Source: Pirellulales bacterium (GTDB lineage Bacteria > Planctomycetota > Planctomycetia > Pirellulales > JAEUIK01). From it: a DNA stretch of 64,000 nucleotides. How positions within the stretch are numbered: the stretch's first letter is position 1; the number at the start of each line of letters is the position of its first letter. Under the pieces are notes generated by a model. That model saw only the letters and a program-made list of their open reading frames with translations, ran no database searches and was not told the origin of the DNA. Shown here piece by piece: positions 18,192 to 27,236 of this stretch. A program made the translations under genes and the position numbers. The stretch lies in NCBI GenBank assembly GCA_019694435.1, contig JAIBBZ010000030.1, forward strand, positions 1-64,000. Direction: 5' to 3'.

Positions 18192-18779
18192 TCAACGGAG
18201 CGTGCCGTCGAAATCGCGCGGCAGCAGCGAGTACATCACCGCGTCGTGCGGCTGTCCGTGATGGACTAATCGCCAGCGGAGCAGTCCCTCGCGCCGCGCG
18301 CCGATCTTGGTCGCCACGCGATGGCTGGCTGCGTTGTCCACGTCGACCACGATTTCGATCCGCGTCAGGCCCAAATGGTCGAAGCCCCAGCGGGCCAGTT
18401 GCTGCGCGGCCCGCGTGGCGATGCCGCGCCCGGCGCACGGCGTGCGTACCCAATAGCCCAGGTTGCAAAACCGATGCTGGCCGTCGACGCGGTTGAGCCA
18501 GGTCGAGCCGACAATGCGGCCATGTGCGTCGACCGCGACGAAGTTGTAGCTGCGTCCCGACTGCTGCTCGCGCAAGTTGTGCTCGACCACGGCCAGGGCC
18601 TCGGCCGTGGTCCAATCGACATGGCACCAGTCGAACCACTGCCTCAGCTCGGCGACGGTATCCATCGCGGCCGCGTGCAGGGCGTCGGCGTCGTCGATCC
18701 GGAGCGGGCGCAGCAGGCAATCGTCGCCCGCCGTGAGCGTTAGCTGCCAGCATGGCTCGTTCGTGTCGGTGGTGCTCAC
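18192..18779 (-). CDS. GNAT-family N-acetyltransferase, RimJ/RimL-like
   Basis: 195 residues from GTG 18779. The order of features matches ribosomal-protein-serine acetyltransferases of the RimJ/RimL type: LLRPLRIDDADALHAAAMD, then RSYNFVAVDAHGRIVGSTWL, NLGYWVRTPCAGRGIATRAA (acetyl-CoA pyrophosphate loop, x-GRGIA), and LTRIEIVVDVDNAASHRVA with the C-terminal strand LRWRLVHHGQPHDAVMYSLL. Members acetylate N-terminal amines of ribosomal proteins or small molecules; the substrate is not readable here. It stands alone, convergent with the S9 peptidase and divergent from the lipoprotein gene. Confidence 0.88.
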   Translation of the reverse strand: MSTTDTNEPCWQLTLTAGDDCLLRPLRIDDADALHAAAMDTVAELRQWFDWCHVDWTTAEALAVVEHNLREQQSGRSYNFVAVDAHGRIVGSTWLNRVDGQHRFCNLGYWVRTPCAGRGIATRAAQQLARWGFDHLGLTRIEIVVDVDNAASHRVATKIGARREGLLRWRLVHHGQPHDAVMYSLLPRDFDGTLR

Positions 18780-19050
18780 AAAGAATCCGCCTGCTGCCGG
18801 CTGCCTGGCCCCTCCAAGTCCCCGCCGGTCGACAACGGGGCGGCGGCAAGGGTTCGCGCCGCCGTGCGTATGCTAGCTCCCCGGGCCAGGCTGCGGCATT
18901 GCCCTTGCAGCGCGGCGACCAAATTGCCAGACTTCTCGCCGGCCCGGACCCTGTTTCCCGGTCAACACATCCCCCCTGCGCATTCGCGCAATGCACGCTC
19001 TACTCCATCACCTCGTCGCGCTGCGCGGCCCCGGTCGTCGCATCTCCGGT

Positions 19051-19752
19051 ATGCGCCGGATGCTGTGGTGCTGCGCGCTGGCGTTCGTTTACGGATTGAC
19101 GGGGTGCAAGGCACCGCCGCCGGCGCCCGTGGCCTGGATCTTTCCCGGTCTTGCGCCCGCTCCGGTGGCGCCGCCGGGGATCGCGCCGCCCGGCTATGCC
19201 GCTCCAGGACTGGTCAACGCGGCCGCGCCGGCGCCGAGCCGCATCTTGGTGCCCGTCGCCGACGCGAATTTGGTTTGGGACAAGCTGGTCGACTCGGTCG
19301 ACACCTATTTCGACATCGATCGCGAAGAGCGGGTACGGATGGTCGGCGATGTGATTACCGAGGGCCGGTTGACCACGCGGCCGATGATCGGCGCGACGCT
19401 CTTGGAGCCCTGGCGCAGCGACTCGGTGGGCGGCTACAACCGCGTGGAGAGCACCTTGCAGACCATGCGCCGACAGGCCATCGTACGCGTGCTGCCCGAT
19501 CAGAGCGGCTACCTGGTCGACGTGGCCGTCTACAAAGAACTGGCCGACATCGCGCGACCGCAATTCGCCACGGCCAGCGCAGCGGCGTTTCGGAGCGACA
19601 GTTCGATCGTGCGCTACGTCGAGCCAGTCGGGGATATCCCGGTCAACACGGGCTGGATTCCCCAGGGACGCGATCCGCTGCTCGAGCAGCGAATCTTGCA
19701 GGATCTGCAGCGTAAACTGGCGCCGCCCCGGCGGGCTCTTGCCCGGCGCTAA
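19051..19752 (+). CDS. Predicted lipoprotein, unknown function
   Basis: 233 residues from ATG 19051, chosen because MRRMLWCCALAFVYGLTGC is a textbook lipoprotein signal; ATG 18991 adds 20 residues before it. A Pro/Ala-rich tether (about residues 22-60) is followed by a folded part starting RILVPVADANLVWDKLVDSV. It contains YFDIDREERVRMVGDVITEG, then strands with YLVDVAVYKELADIARPQ, and ends in a basic tail. This layout recurs in planctomycete surface proteins of unknown role. The preceding 271 bases are a divergent promoter region without a gene. Confidence 0.7.
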   Translation: MRRMLWCCALAFVYGLTGCKAPPPAPVAWIFPGLAPAPVAPPGIAPPGYAAPGLVNAAAPAPSRILVPVADANLVWDKLVDSVDTYFDIDREERVRMVGDVITEGRLTTRPMIGATLLEPWRSDSVGGYNRVESTLQTMRRQAIVRVLPDQSGYLVDVAVYKELADIARPQFATASAAAFRSDSSIVRYVEPVGDIPVNTGWIPQGRDPLLEQRILQDLQRKLAPPRRALARR

Positions 19753-19772
19753 GCCGGCCGCCGTTGGTCCGA

Positions 19773-20588
19773 TCAGCCGACCGGCTCCGTGGTTGATGGC
19801 ACCGCCGTCACACCGAAATCGGTACCCGTCGCCGGGCGAGCTACGGGTAGCTTGAGGGTGAACTGCGTGCCCTTGCCTACGGTGCTCTCGACGCGAATGC
19901 GCCCGCGATGAGCCTCGATGATCTCCCGGCACATCGATAGCCCCAGGCCGGTGCCGCCCTTGCCGCTGGCATCGGGCCCGGACTTGGTCGTGAAATACGG
20001 CTCGAAGATGCGCGGCAGCTTGTCGGCCGGGATGCCACAGCCCGAGTCGCGCACCACGAGGTCGACCGTGTCCTGGCGTTCGTCGTGAACCAGGCGGACG
20101 ACGACGCGGCCACCCTCGGGCATGGCCTGCCGGGCATTGATCAGCAGATTGAGCAGCACCTGTTGAATCTGGTTGCCGTTGACCAAGGCCTTGGGCACCT
20201 CGGCCAGATCGATATCGACGGCAATCCGGTACTTGCGCAACTCGCGCTCGAGCAGTTCGAGCGTGTCGCGGACCAGCGGCAACAAGTCGGTCGGTTCCTG
20301 GCCTCCGGTGCGATTGCGCGCCATGCCCAGGATGTTCGTCGTCATCTTCGCGGCCCGTTGGCCGGCGGCCAGGATTTTTTCGAAGGCCTTGTCGCGCGTG
20401 GCGTCGTCGCGATGGCGCATGCCCATCTTGGCGTAATTGATGATGGTCATCAGGACGTTGTTGAACTCGTGGGTCGTGGTCCCCAGGAGCTCGCCGAGCG
20501 CCGTCTGCTTCTGCGCCTGCGCAAGCTGTGCTTTCAGAGCAGCGATCTGCTCTTGCGCCGACAGTCCGTCGTCTGCAGGGCCCGCCAT
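19773..20588 (-). CDS. Soluble orphan histidine kinase
   Basis: 271 residues from ATG 20588. A short coiled coil (about residues 10-30) leads to the phosphoacceptor His40 in LGTTTHEFNNVLMTI, then the ATPase domain. That domain shows N box NLLINARQAMPEGG, G1 DSGCGIP, F box FEPYFTTK and G2 GGTGLGLSMC. No membrane segment or recognisable sensory domain is present and no response regulator is adjacent. It probably receives its signal through a partner protein. The HEFNN variant of the H box is common in NtrB-like kinases. Its end is 20 bases from the convergent lipoprotein stop. Confidence 0.9.
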   Translation of the reverse strand: MAGPADDGLSAQEQIAALKAQLAQAQKQTALGELLGTTTHEFNNVLMTIINYAKMGMRHRDDATRDKAFEKILAAGQRAAKMTTNILGMARNRTGGQEPTDLLPLVRDTLELLERELRKYRIAVDIDLAEVPKALVNGNQIQQVLLNLLINARQAMPEGGRVVVRLVHDERQDTVDLVVRDSGCGIPADKLPRIFEPYFTTKSGPDASGKGGTGLGLSMCREIIEAHRGRIRVESTVGKGTQFTLKLPVARPATGTDFGVTAVPSTTEPVG

Positions 20589-20821
20589 CGTGACGATCCT
20601 CGCCAGATTACCGTACCGGGCCGCGCAACCAGCGCGTTTGCCAGCGGCGCGGAGCCTCCTCGGTTTGTATCGACGAGTTGCGCTTCGCTCCTGAACGGCG
20701 AACCGCTACAATCCGCCCGCACATCTTCCGTGGCCCCCATCCTGCGGGGCCAGCGATTCGCCTGCGATTCCGCAAGACTTCGACCGCGTTGTTCCGCGCG
20801 CCAGCTGCGCGGCCTTGCGCC

Positions 20822-21082
20822 ATGCACACCATCGACCTATTGGCCGAAGCGCTCGCCGAGGCTCGCCGCCTGGGCTACACCGTGCGCCAGGAATGGCTCG
20901 GCGGTAGCGGTAGCGGCGCCTGCGAGATTCGCGGACGCAAGCTGATCTTTCTCGACCTCGCGCAGACGCCCGAGGACCATCTGGAGTCCGTGCGCGAGGT
21001 ACTCCGCGAGCAGCCCGACGCGGTCGTGCTCAAGCTGTCCCCCCGGCTCGTCGAGCGGCTGCGCCTGCGCCCGGCGGCCTGA
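20822..21082 (+). CDS. Conserved-looking hypothetical protein, 86 residues
   Basis: ATG 20822 gives a compact alpha/beta protein: MHTIDLLAEALAEARRLGY, then QEWLGGSGSGACEIRGRK, LIFLDLAQTPEDHLESVREV and LREQPDAVVLKLSPRLVERL. It has no signal, membrane segment or catalytic motif. A TACAAT motif lies 110 bases upstream at 20707. It is convergent with nadD (stops 10 bases apart). Similar small proteins with a Gly-rich turn followed by FLDLAQ-like strands are, to my knowledge, found in planctomycete genomes as hypotheticals; the function is unknown. Confidence 0.6.
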   Translation: MHTIDLLAEALAEARRLGYTVRQEWLGGSGSGACEIRGRKLIFLDLAQTPEDHLESVREVLREQPDAVVLKLSPRLVERLRLRPAA

Positions 21083-21091
21083 ATGCGGTGG

Positions 21092-21709
21092 TCACTTGCT
21101 CTCGGGACGATAGAGCGCCTGGGTCTCGATATAGACCTCGACGGCGCGGGGCGTTTGAAACCGGATGCTGCGGCCCGCGGCGACGCGTTCGCGCAGGTCG
21201 CTGCTGCTGATCCCCACCAGCGGCATCTCGACCGCATGCGCGCGAATCTGCGCCAAGCGCTCGGGCGTGACCAGTTCGTTCAAACAGTCGAGGTCCGGCT
21301 CGGGCAGACCTTGCCGGCGAACGACCAGCGGCAGCGCCAACGAGCAAATCTGCCGCGGCTCTCGCCAGCGGGGTAGATCGACCAACGAATCGGCGCCCAT
21401 CAGAAAGAACAACTCGGCGTGCGCGTGCAGTCGGCCGATCTCGACGAGCGAATCGACGGTGTAACTGACGCCGCCGCGGTCGATCTCGAGCCGCGAAACG
21501 CCGAACGCCGGGTGTCCCCCGATGGCCAGCTCAAGCATCTCGACGCGCTGGCCCGCCGGCGTCATCGGGCGGTCGTGCTTGTGGGGCGGAGTCGCCGCGG
21601 GCAAGAACCAGACCTGGTCCAATTGTGCCTGCTCGCGACAGCACTCGGCCAGGATCAAATGGCCGAGGTGGACCGGATCGAACGTGCCGCCAAAAATTCC
21701 TAGGCGCAT
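21092..21709 (-). CDS. nadD: Nicotinate-nucleotide adenylyltransferase
   Basis: 205 residues from ATG 21709, normal for the family. The enzyme adenylates nicotinate mononucleotide to deamido-NAD in NAD synthesis. The nucleotidyltransferase signature GIFGGTFDPVHLGHL holds His14 and His17 of the HxGH motif. The second signature VGISSSDLRERVAAGRSIR near the C-terminus matches the usual ISSTxIR. LPAATPPHKH and FFLMGADSLVDLPRW are also typical NadD segments. The open frame runs far upstream across priA but only as shadow sequence. It is divergent from priA, with 186 bases between them. Confidence 0.95.
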   Translation of the reverse strand: MRLGIFGGTFDPVHLGHLILAECCREQAQLDQVWFLPAATPPHKHDRPMTPAGQRVEMLELAIGGHPAFGVSRLEIDRGGVSYTVDSLVEIGRLHAHAELFFLMGADSLVDLPRWREPRQICSLALPLVVRRQGLPEPDLDCLNELVTPERLAQIRAHAVEMPLVGISSSDLRERVAAGRSIRFQTPRAVEVYIETQALYRPESK

Positions 21710-21895
21710 CGGTGTGGTGCACGAGCCCTGAGCGGATGCACAAGAACTGAACGCTTGTGGCCGCCGCGGCGCTGCGTGATATTCGAGGTCGTCGCTGCGC
21801 CGCGATCGCGCAAGCAGTTTACCGCGTCGGGCGCGACTTGAACACTCGCACCTTGGCCGCGGCGCCGGCACCACCAGGCAGGAACCCCCACGCGG

Positions 21896-24178
21896 ATGTC
21901 TCAGCAAGGACGATTGTTTGCCGACGATCTGCCTCAATGGGAGGCCGATGCCGAACAAGACCAACTCGTCGCGCAGGTGATCTTTCCCACGGGCCCGCCC
22001 GAGCCGTTGGACTATCGCGTGCCGGACCGTCTGCGGGTGAGTCTGCAAGTCGGTTGCCGTGTGCGTGCGCCCCTGGGCCGAGGCGACCGGCCCGTCGTGG
22101 GCTATTGCGTGGCGCTCGATGCCCAATCGTCCACCCGGCGACGGCTGAAGGAATTGCTCGGGGTGGTCGATCGCCGCAGCCTGTTGTCGCCGGCCATGCT
22201 GCGACTGACCCAGTGGATCTCCGCGTATTACCTGTGCCCATGGCCCCAGGTGCTCGAGGCCGTGGTGCCGGCGGGCGTGCGCGGCCAGGCCGGCACGCGC
22301 GAGGCCGTCTTGCTCAGCCTGGCTCCCGAGACGCAGGCGCAGCTCGAACAGCTCAAGTTGCCGGCCAAGCAGTTGCAAGCGTTGCGCCACCTGGCAACCG
22401 CCGCCGAGCCGCTCACACCGCAACAACTCGCGCATGCTGTCCGTACGACGATCGGACCGATCCAGGCCTTGCGCAAGAAGGGCCTGATCGTGGCCCGCCG
22501 CGAGCGGATCGAACAACATCTGCCGACCGACGTACCCGTCGAGCGGCGACCGAACCATGTGCTCAATGCCGACCAGCGGCGCGCGCTCGAAGCGATTCTC
22601 GCGGCGTTGCATGCCGCCGAGCAACGCACCATTCTCCTGCACGGGGTGACCGGCAGCGGCAAGACCGAGGTCTACATCCAGGCGATTCAAGAAGTCGTCC
22701 GCTTCGGCCGCCAGGCGATCGTGCTGGTGCCCGAGATCAGTCTCACTCCGCAAACGCTGCAGCGATTCCGCGAGCGATTTGCGCGCGTGGCGGTGTTGCA
22801 CAGCCACCTGACCGACGTCGAGCGCAATCACCATTGGCAGCGCATCGCAGCCGGCGAGGTCGAAGTGATCGTCGGCGCGCGCAGCGCGGTGTTCGCGCCT
22901 ACGCCGCACTTGGGCCTGATCATCATCGACGAAGAACACGAGACGACGTTCAAGCAAGAGACGGCGCCGCGCTACCACGCCCGCGAGGTCGCGCTCGAAC
23001 GGACGCGCGCCGAGCGATTGCCGCTGGTGCTCGGCTCGGCGACCCCCTCGCTCGAAAGCTGGCAGCGCTGCGTGACCAGCGAGTTCCAGCTCATCGAGTT
23101 GCCGCGACGCGTCGAAGATCGACCGCTGCCGGTCGTCAAGACGGTCGATTTGCGCACGGCCGATCGCGAACATCGCAGCCCTGGCATTCTGAGCCGGCCG
23201 CTGCGGCTGCAGATCGACCAGGCCCTGGCCGACGGGGGCCAGGTCATCCTGCTGCTCAATCGCCGCGGCTTCTCGACGCACATTCAATGCCCCGCTTGCG
23301 GGCTGGTGATCAAGTGCCCGCATTGCGACATCGCGCTGACCCATCATCGGCAGGGCGAGACGGCCATGTGCCATCACTGCGATTACCGGCAGCCGGCGCC
23401 GCGCCAGTGTCCCGAGTGCCAAGCGACCGGCATTCGCTACTCAGGTACCGGCACGCAACGTCTCGAGTACGAAGTTCGGGGACGCTTTCCCGGTGTCAAA
23501 TGCGCGCGCATGGATACCGACTCCATGCAATCGGCCGGTCACTACGAACAAGTCCTCGCGGCGTTTCGCGAGGGCGACGTGCGAATCTTGCTGGGCACAC
23601 AGATGATCGCCAAGGGGCTCGATTTTCCCAACGTCACGCTGGTCGGCGTCGTGCAGGCCGACATGGCGCTGCACCTGCCCGATTTCCGCGCGGCCGAGCG
23701 AACATTTCAACTGCTCGTGCAAGTGGCGGGACGGACGGGGCGCAGCGATCGCGGCGGCCGCGTGCTCGTGCAAACCCTGAGCCCGGAGCATTACGCCATT
23801 CAGGCCGCCGTGACGCACGACTACGGCCGTTTCGCCCGGCAAGAGCTGCCCGAGCGCGAGCAGCTGGGCTATCCGCCGTTCGGGCGGCTGATTCGGCTGG
23901 TGATTCGCGGTCCGAGCGAAACCCTGGTACACGAGTTTGGCGAAACGCTGGCCGAGCAGCTACGCAGCGAGTTGGCGCCCCTGGGCGAGGCCTATCGCGT
24001 GCTCGGCCCGGCGCCGGCGCCGATTGCCCGGCTGCGCGGCGACTATCGCCACCAGATCCATCTCCACGGGCCCGAGGGCTTGCCGTTGCGCCAAGCTGTC
24101 AGCACGGTGGCCGAGCGCTTGACGCCGCCGGACGACGTGTTGTGGATCGCCGACGTCGATCCGCTGGGTATGCTGTAA
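21896..24178 (+). CDS. priA: Primosomal protein N' (replication-restart helicase PriA)
   Basis: 760 residues from ATG 21896. PriA recognises stalled forks and reloads the replisome. The N-terminal DNA-binding domain starts at about residue 25 (VAQVIFPTGPPEPLDYRVPD). Superfamily-2 helicase motifs follow: Walker A HGVTGSGKTEVYIQAI with Lys256, LVPEISLTPQ, DEEHETTFKQE (DEEH box) and LGSATPSLESW. The zinc-binding insert is complete, with eight Cys in the series CPAC, CPHC, CHHC and CPEC. Helicase lobe 2 includes RILLGTQMIAKGLDFPNVTL. The C-terminus ends normally with WIADVDPLGML. It is transcribed alone. Confidence 0.96.
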   Translation: MSQQGRLFADDLPQWEADAEQDQLVAQVIFPTGPPEPLDYRVPDRLRVSLQVGCRVRAPLGRGDRPVVGYCVALDAQSSTRRRLKELLGVVDRRSLLSPAMLRLTQWISAYYLCPWPQVLEAVVPAGVRGQAGTREAVLLSLAPETQAQLEQLKLPAKQLQALRHLATAAEPLTPQQLAHAVRTTIGPIQALRKKGLIVARRERIEQHLPTDVPVERRPNHVLNADQRRALEAILAALHAAEQRTILLHGVTGSGKTEVYIQAIQEVVRFGRQAIVLVPEISLTPQTLQRFRERFARVAVLHSHLTDVERNHHWQRIAAGEVEVIVGARSAVFAPTPHLGLIIIDEEHETTFKQETAPRYHAREVALERTRAERLPLVLGSATPSLESWQRCVTSEFQLIELPRRVEDRPLPVVKTVDLRTADREHRSPGILSRPLRLQIDQALADGGQVILLLNRRGFSTHIQCPACGLVIKCPHCDIALTHHRQGETAMCHHCDYRQPAPRQCPECQATGIRYSGTGTQRLEYEVRGRFPGVKCARMDTDSMQSAGHYEQVLAAFREGDVRILLGTQMIAKGLDFPNVTLVGVVQADMALHLPDFRAAERTFQLLVQVAGRTGRSDRGGRVLVQTLSPEHYAIQAAVTHDYGRFARQELPEREQLGYPPFGRLIRLVIRGPSETLVHEFGETLAEQLRSELAPLGEAYRVLGPAPAPIARLRGDYRHQIHLHGPEGLPLRQAVSTVAERLTPPDDVLWIADVDPLGML

Positions 24179-24277
24179 GCGGCGGTGCGCGGCCGCGGGC
24201 GATTGATCTTGGCCCGTGCGTGCCGCGGGTCCTAGAATTCGCTCGCATCCGCGGGTCTGCGCTGCCACGGTCCGATC

Positions 24278-26038
24278 ATGTCGTATCGATCGCTTAAACA
24301 CGTCCTCGGCGAGACGAACCTGGAGCGCAAATGTCGCCTCCTGTTCGGGCTCTGCCTGTTGCTGCTGATCATGGGCAGCTTCTGGTTCTACGGCCGGCTG
24401 ACCGAAGACCTGGTCTACAAGCAGAACTACTACAAGGGTCGGCTGCTGGTCGACACGATCCTCGTGCTCAAGCACTGGGAGACGATCGATGCCCGCTCGC
24501 AGGACGGCGAAGACGCGCTGTTCGTCAAGAGCATGGGCCAGCGGCTGCAGAACCAGGAATACTCGTTCCGCGCGATTCGTCCGCCGAGCAGCAACCCGGG
24601 CCAGGGTGTTTCCGAAGGGCAACCGGGCGACGGTTTCGAATGGGCCCTGGTCGAGCAGTTCATCAAGGCGCCGCCCCCCGCGCCGCCCAAGCCCACAGCC
24701 CCCGGCCAGCCGCCCCCGGACGAGCCGCAGATCGAATGGTCGTCGCGGCTCGTGGCCAACGGCACCGAGTATCAGTATTACCAGGCGATTCGCGCTACGA
24801 GCACCTGCGTGCATTGCCACAAGGTGACCGATCCGAATCCGAACCTGGCCTCCGGCGACCTGCTGCGGGTGATGCAGGTGCGGATTCCGACCGGGCCCAC
24901 GCAGCTCGACCTGGAGCGGAACCGCGGATTTCTGTTGTTCACGGCGATCCTCACCGTGTTCCTGGCGATGGTCGCCTCGTGGGTCATCGTGCGCTACGTG
25001 ATCGTCAAGCCGCTGGGCCACTTGAAAGACGTCAGCGACGCGATCAGCCGCGGCAACGTCGAAACGCGCGCCGAGATTCGCACCGGCGACGAGTTCGAGC
25101 AGCTCGGCCTGGCCTTCAACCGCATGCTGCGCTATCTCGTCGAAGCGCAACAGGAGCTGCGGCACGTCAATGCCGACCTCGACGCCAAGGTCGACGAGCT
25201 GGCGCGGATGAACCTGCAGTTGTTCGAGTTGAACCGGCTCAAGAGCGACTTCCTGGCCACGATGAGCCACGAGCTGCGTACGCCGCTCAACAGCATCCTC
25301 GGCTTCAGCGACGTGCTCGTCACCGGTGGCAAGCTCGAAGAGAAGCAGCAGCGGTTCGTACAGAACATCCAGAAGTCCGGCAAGATGCTGCTCGACTTGA
25401 TCAACGACATCCTCGATCTGGCCAAGATCGAAGCCGGAAAAATGGACCTCCGCCCCTGCGAATTCGCCGTCGAGTCGGTCGTGCAGTCGCAGTGCGACAT
25501 GGCCCGGCCGCTGGCCGAGAAGCGCAACATCGACTTGCTGGTCGACATGGCCCCGGGCCTGCCGCCGCTGTGGCAGGACCGCGGCAAGGTGCAGCAGATC
25601 TTGAACAACCTGCTGTCGAACGCCGTGAAATTCACGCCCGAGGGGGGGCGCATCGAGGTCCGCACCCGCCGCGCTCCCGACGGGCAACTGTTGCTCGTCG
25701 TGAGCGACACGGGCGTCGGCATCGCCGAGGAAGACCAGGTCGCCATCTTCGAAAAATTCCGGCAAGGGCGCACCGCCATGCCCGGCGGCGACGCGATGAC
25801 CCGCGAGTATTCCGGCACGGGATTGGGCCTGTCGATCGTCCGCGAATTGTGCCGGCTACTGGGGGGTGACGTGTCGGTCGAAAGCGAATTGGGCAAAGGG
25901 AGCACGTTCACCGTGCGTTTGCCGTGGCAATTGCCCGACGGTTCGACGCCGCCGGCACCGAGCGGCGACTTGGATCTCGACGCGCTCACCCGGCCGCGCC
26001 GCACCGATTTTGCCGCAGGCGCGCCGGCGGCGACTTGA
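24278..26038 (+). CDS. Membrane sensor histidine kinase with DUF3365/Tll0287-like haem-binding sensor domain
   Basis: 586 residues from ATG 24278. The first membrane helix (about 20-41) is followed by a periplasmic domain of about 170 residues. That domain ends with STCVHCHKV, a CxxCH haem-c attachment motif at residues 177-181, as in DUF3365/Tll0287-like sensors. A second membrane helix (about 213-238) leads to a HAMP segment (VIVKPLGHLKDVSDAISRGN), a coiled coil, HisKA with His331 in LATMSHELRTPLNSILGFSD, and the ATPase domain. The N box is NNLLSNAVKFTPEGG, G1 is DTGVGIAEED, and G2 is SGTGLGLSIV. It probably senses redox state or a gas through covalent haem. No cognate regulator is adjacent. 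A Pro-rich insert lies in the sensor at about 130-145. TAGAAT lies 40 bases upstream. Confidence 0.9.
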   Translation: MSYRSLKHVLGETNLERKCRLLFGLCLLLLIMGSFWFYGRLTEDLVYKQNYYKGRLLVDTILVLKHWETIDARSQDGEDALFVKSMGQRLQNQEYSFRAIRPPSSNPGQGVSEGQPGDGFEWALVEQFIKAPPPAPPKPTAPGQPPPDEPQIEWSSRLVANGTEYQYYQAIRATSTCVHCHKVTDPNPNLASGDLLRVMQVRIPTGPTQLDLERNRGFLLFTAILTVFLAMVASWVIVRYVIVKPLGHLKDVSDAISRGNVETRAEIRTGDEFEQLGLAFNRMLRYLVEAQQELRHVNADLDAKVDELARMNLQLFELNRLKSDFLATMSHELRTPLNSILGFSDVLVTGGKLEEKQQRFVQNIQKSGKMLLDLINDILDLAKIEAGKMDLRPCEFAVESVVQSQCDMARPLAEKRNIDLLVDMAPGLPPLWQDRGKVQQILNNLLSNAVKFTPEGGRIEVRTRRAPDGQLLLVVSDTGVGIAEEDQVAIFEKFRQGRTAMPGGDAMTREYSGTGLGLSIVRELCRLLGGDVSVESELGKGSTFTVRLPWQLPDGSTPPAPSGDLDLDALTRPRRTDFAAGAPAAT

Positions 26039-26113
26039 CAGCCGACCCCTGCTTCGACTTCATTCGTAGCCGCGTGATGTGTTTTCCCCATTGATGCGGC
26101 AGGCGGAACCAGG

Positions 26114-26590
26114 ATGGCGAAGCAGAACAAGGCGGCTCCCGACTCGGAAGTGGTGCTCTTTACCGACGGGGCCTGCAGCGGCAATCCCGGCCCGGGCGGC
26201 TGGGCTTACATCCTCCGGCATCCCGGCTCGGGGAAGGAAGTCGAGCAATCGGGCGCCGAGGAAGAAACGACCAATAACCGCATGGAGCTGACCGCGGTGG
26301 TCCGTGGGCTCGAGGCGCTGACGCGCCCTGCGCGGGTCGAGTTGGTCACCGACAGCAACTATGTCGGCAAGGGGCTCACCGAATGGATGGCCAAGTGGAA
26401 GGCCAACGACTGGCAGCGCCGCGACGGCAAGCGGCTGGTACCGGTCAAGAACGAAGACCTGTGGCGCAAGCTCGACGAGCTCGTGGCCCAGCACCGACTG
26501 ACGTTCACCCACGTCGCCGGCCACAGCGGCCACCCCGAGAACGAACGCTGCGACGAACTGGCCGTAGCGGCGTATCAGCGGTATCTGTAG
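26114..26590 (+). CDS. rnhA: Ribonuclease HI
   Basis: 158 residues from ATG 26114, preceded by AACCAGG. It removes RNA from RNA-DNA hybrids. All four carboxylates are visible: Asp18 in LFTDGACSGNPGPGGW, Glu58 in NNRMELTAVV, Asp80 in ELVTDSNYV and Asp147 in ENERCDELA. The basic handle (KWKANDWQRRDGKRL) and the HVAGHSGHPENERCD segment with the catalytic-loop His are also present. It is convergent with the gene at 26615. Confidence 0.96.
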   Translation: MAKQNKAAPDSEVVLFTDGACSGNPGPGGWAYILRHPGSGKEVEQSGAEEETTNNRMELTAVVRGLEALTRPARVELVTDSNYVGKGLTEWMAKWKANDWQRRDGKRLVPVKNEDLWRKLDELVAQHRLTFTHVAGHSGHPENERCDELAVAAYQRYL

Positions 26591-26614
26591 TGCCGACCAG
26601 GTCTCAACAAAATC

Positions 26615-27070
26615 CTACGACGATTTTCTTGCGGTTCGGCCCTTGGCAGCCCTCCTTGTCGGCTTCCTGTTCAAGGCCTTCTTCGCAGCCATTTCTTTCG
26701 GGGCCGTTTTTGACCTGCGCCGCGCAACGCTTTGAGCGTCCGCCTTGCGCGGACGCGCGATTTTGAACGAGCCCTGCTTGTCAACGAACGCCAACAACAC
26801 AGGCTTGCCATTCGAATCGTACATGGTAACCCCGGCGCGATCCGCCGAACCAACTCCCACCGAAAGGATCACGGCGCCCGAATTCGCAAAGAATGTGATG
26901 TTCGGCCGATCTTGCTCATCCATCGCCAAGCTCAGGCACGTGACGCCTTGTCGATCGCGCAGCGAGATATCCACAAAGTCGTCTGTCGACGCGGCAAGCA
27001 AACACCGACACACGCCGCGCGAGTCCACGATCTCAACTTGCCTGGCGAGCAGACGATCGTGAACCTTCAT
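26615..27070 (-). CDS. Beta-repeat protein with histone-like basic tail
   Basis: 151 residues from ATG 27070. Residues about 10-105 form repeated units of roughly 22-30 residues built on a D-x-x-G-x-x-x-x-x-L pattern (VDSRGVCRCLLAAS, LRDRQGVTCLSLAM, YDSNGKPVLLAFVD), likely short beta hairpins. Residues about 106-151 are strongly basic (RKADAQSVARRR, AAKKALNRKPTRRAAKGR, ending ARKSS), like the tails of histone-H1-type or nucleoid proteins. There is no signal peptide, so it is probably cytoplasmic, and DNA or RNA binding by the tail is inference. Its composition is less GC-rich than its neighbours, with frequent AAA, TTT and TTC codons. Confidence 0.65.
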   Translation of the reverse strand: MKVHDRLLARQVEIVDSRGVCRCLLAASTDDFVDISLRDRQGVTCLSLAMDEQDRPNITFFANSGAVILSVGVGSADRAGVTMYDSNGKPVLLAFVDKQGSFKIARPRKADAQSVARRRSKTAPKEMAAKKALNRKPTRRAAKGRTARKSS

Positions 27071-27174
27071 CGGTCATCCGCTCCGCGAGCATCGGTTGGA
27101 AGACAAGAAGCTTGAACCTGGCGTGTTGTTGCGGCTTCCCCGGCCATACAAGCGTTTCAAGCGAGCTGCTTCGG

Positions 27175-27199
27175 TGCCAAGCGGTGAATCCGCTTGGCA
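27175..27199 (-). terminator. Hairpin downstream of the sialidase-like gene
   Basis: A perfect 10-bp stem, TGCCAAGCGG and CCGCTTGGCA, encloses a 5-base loop, 38 bases past the stop of the minus-strand gene at 27237. No T-run follows on either strand, so it could be a Rho-type end or RNA 3' stabiliser rather than a simple intrinsic terminator. Confidence 0.45.
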
Positions 27200-27236
27200 A
27201 CAATCCGCGCCACGCGCAGACGTTCGTATTGCCCGG

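Noticed and set aside
21757..24297. 846-codon plus-strand frame overlapping priA
   Set aside because: Low-complexity Arg/Ala/Pro product without domains; PriA in the other frame has complete motifs.
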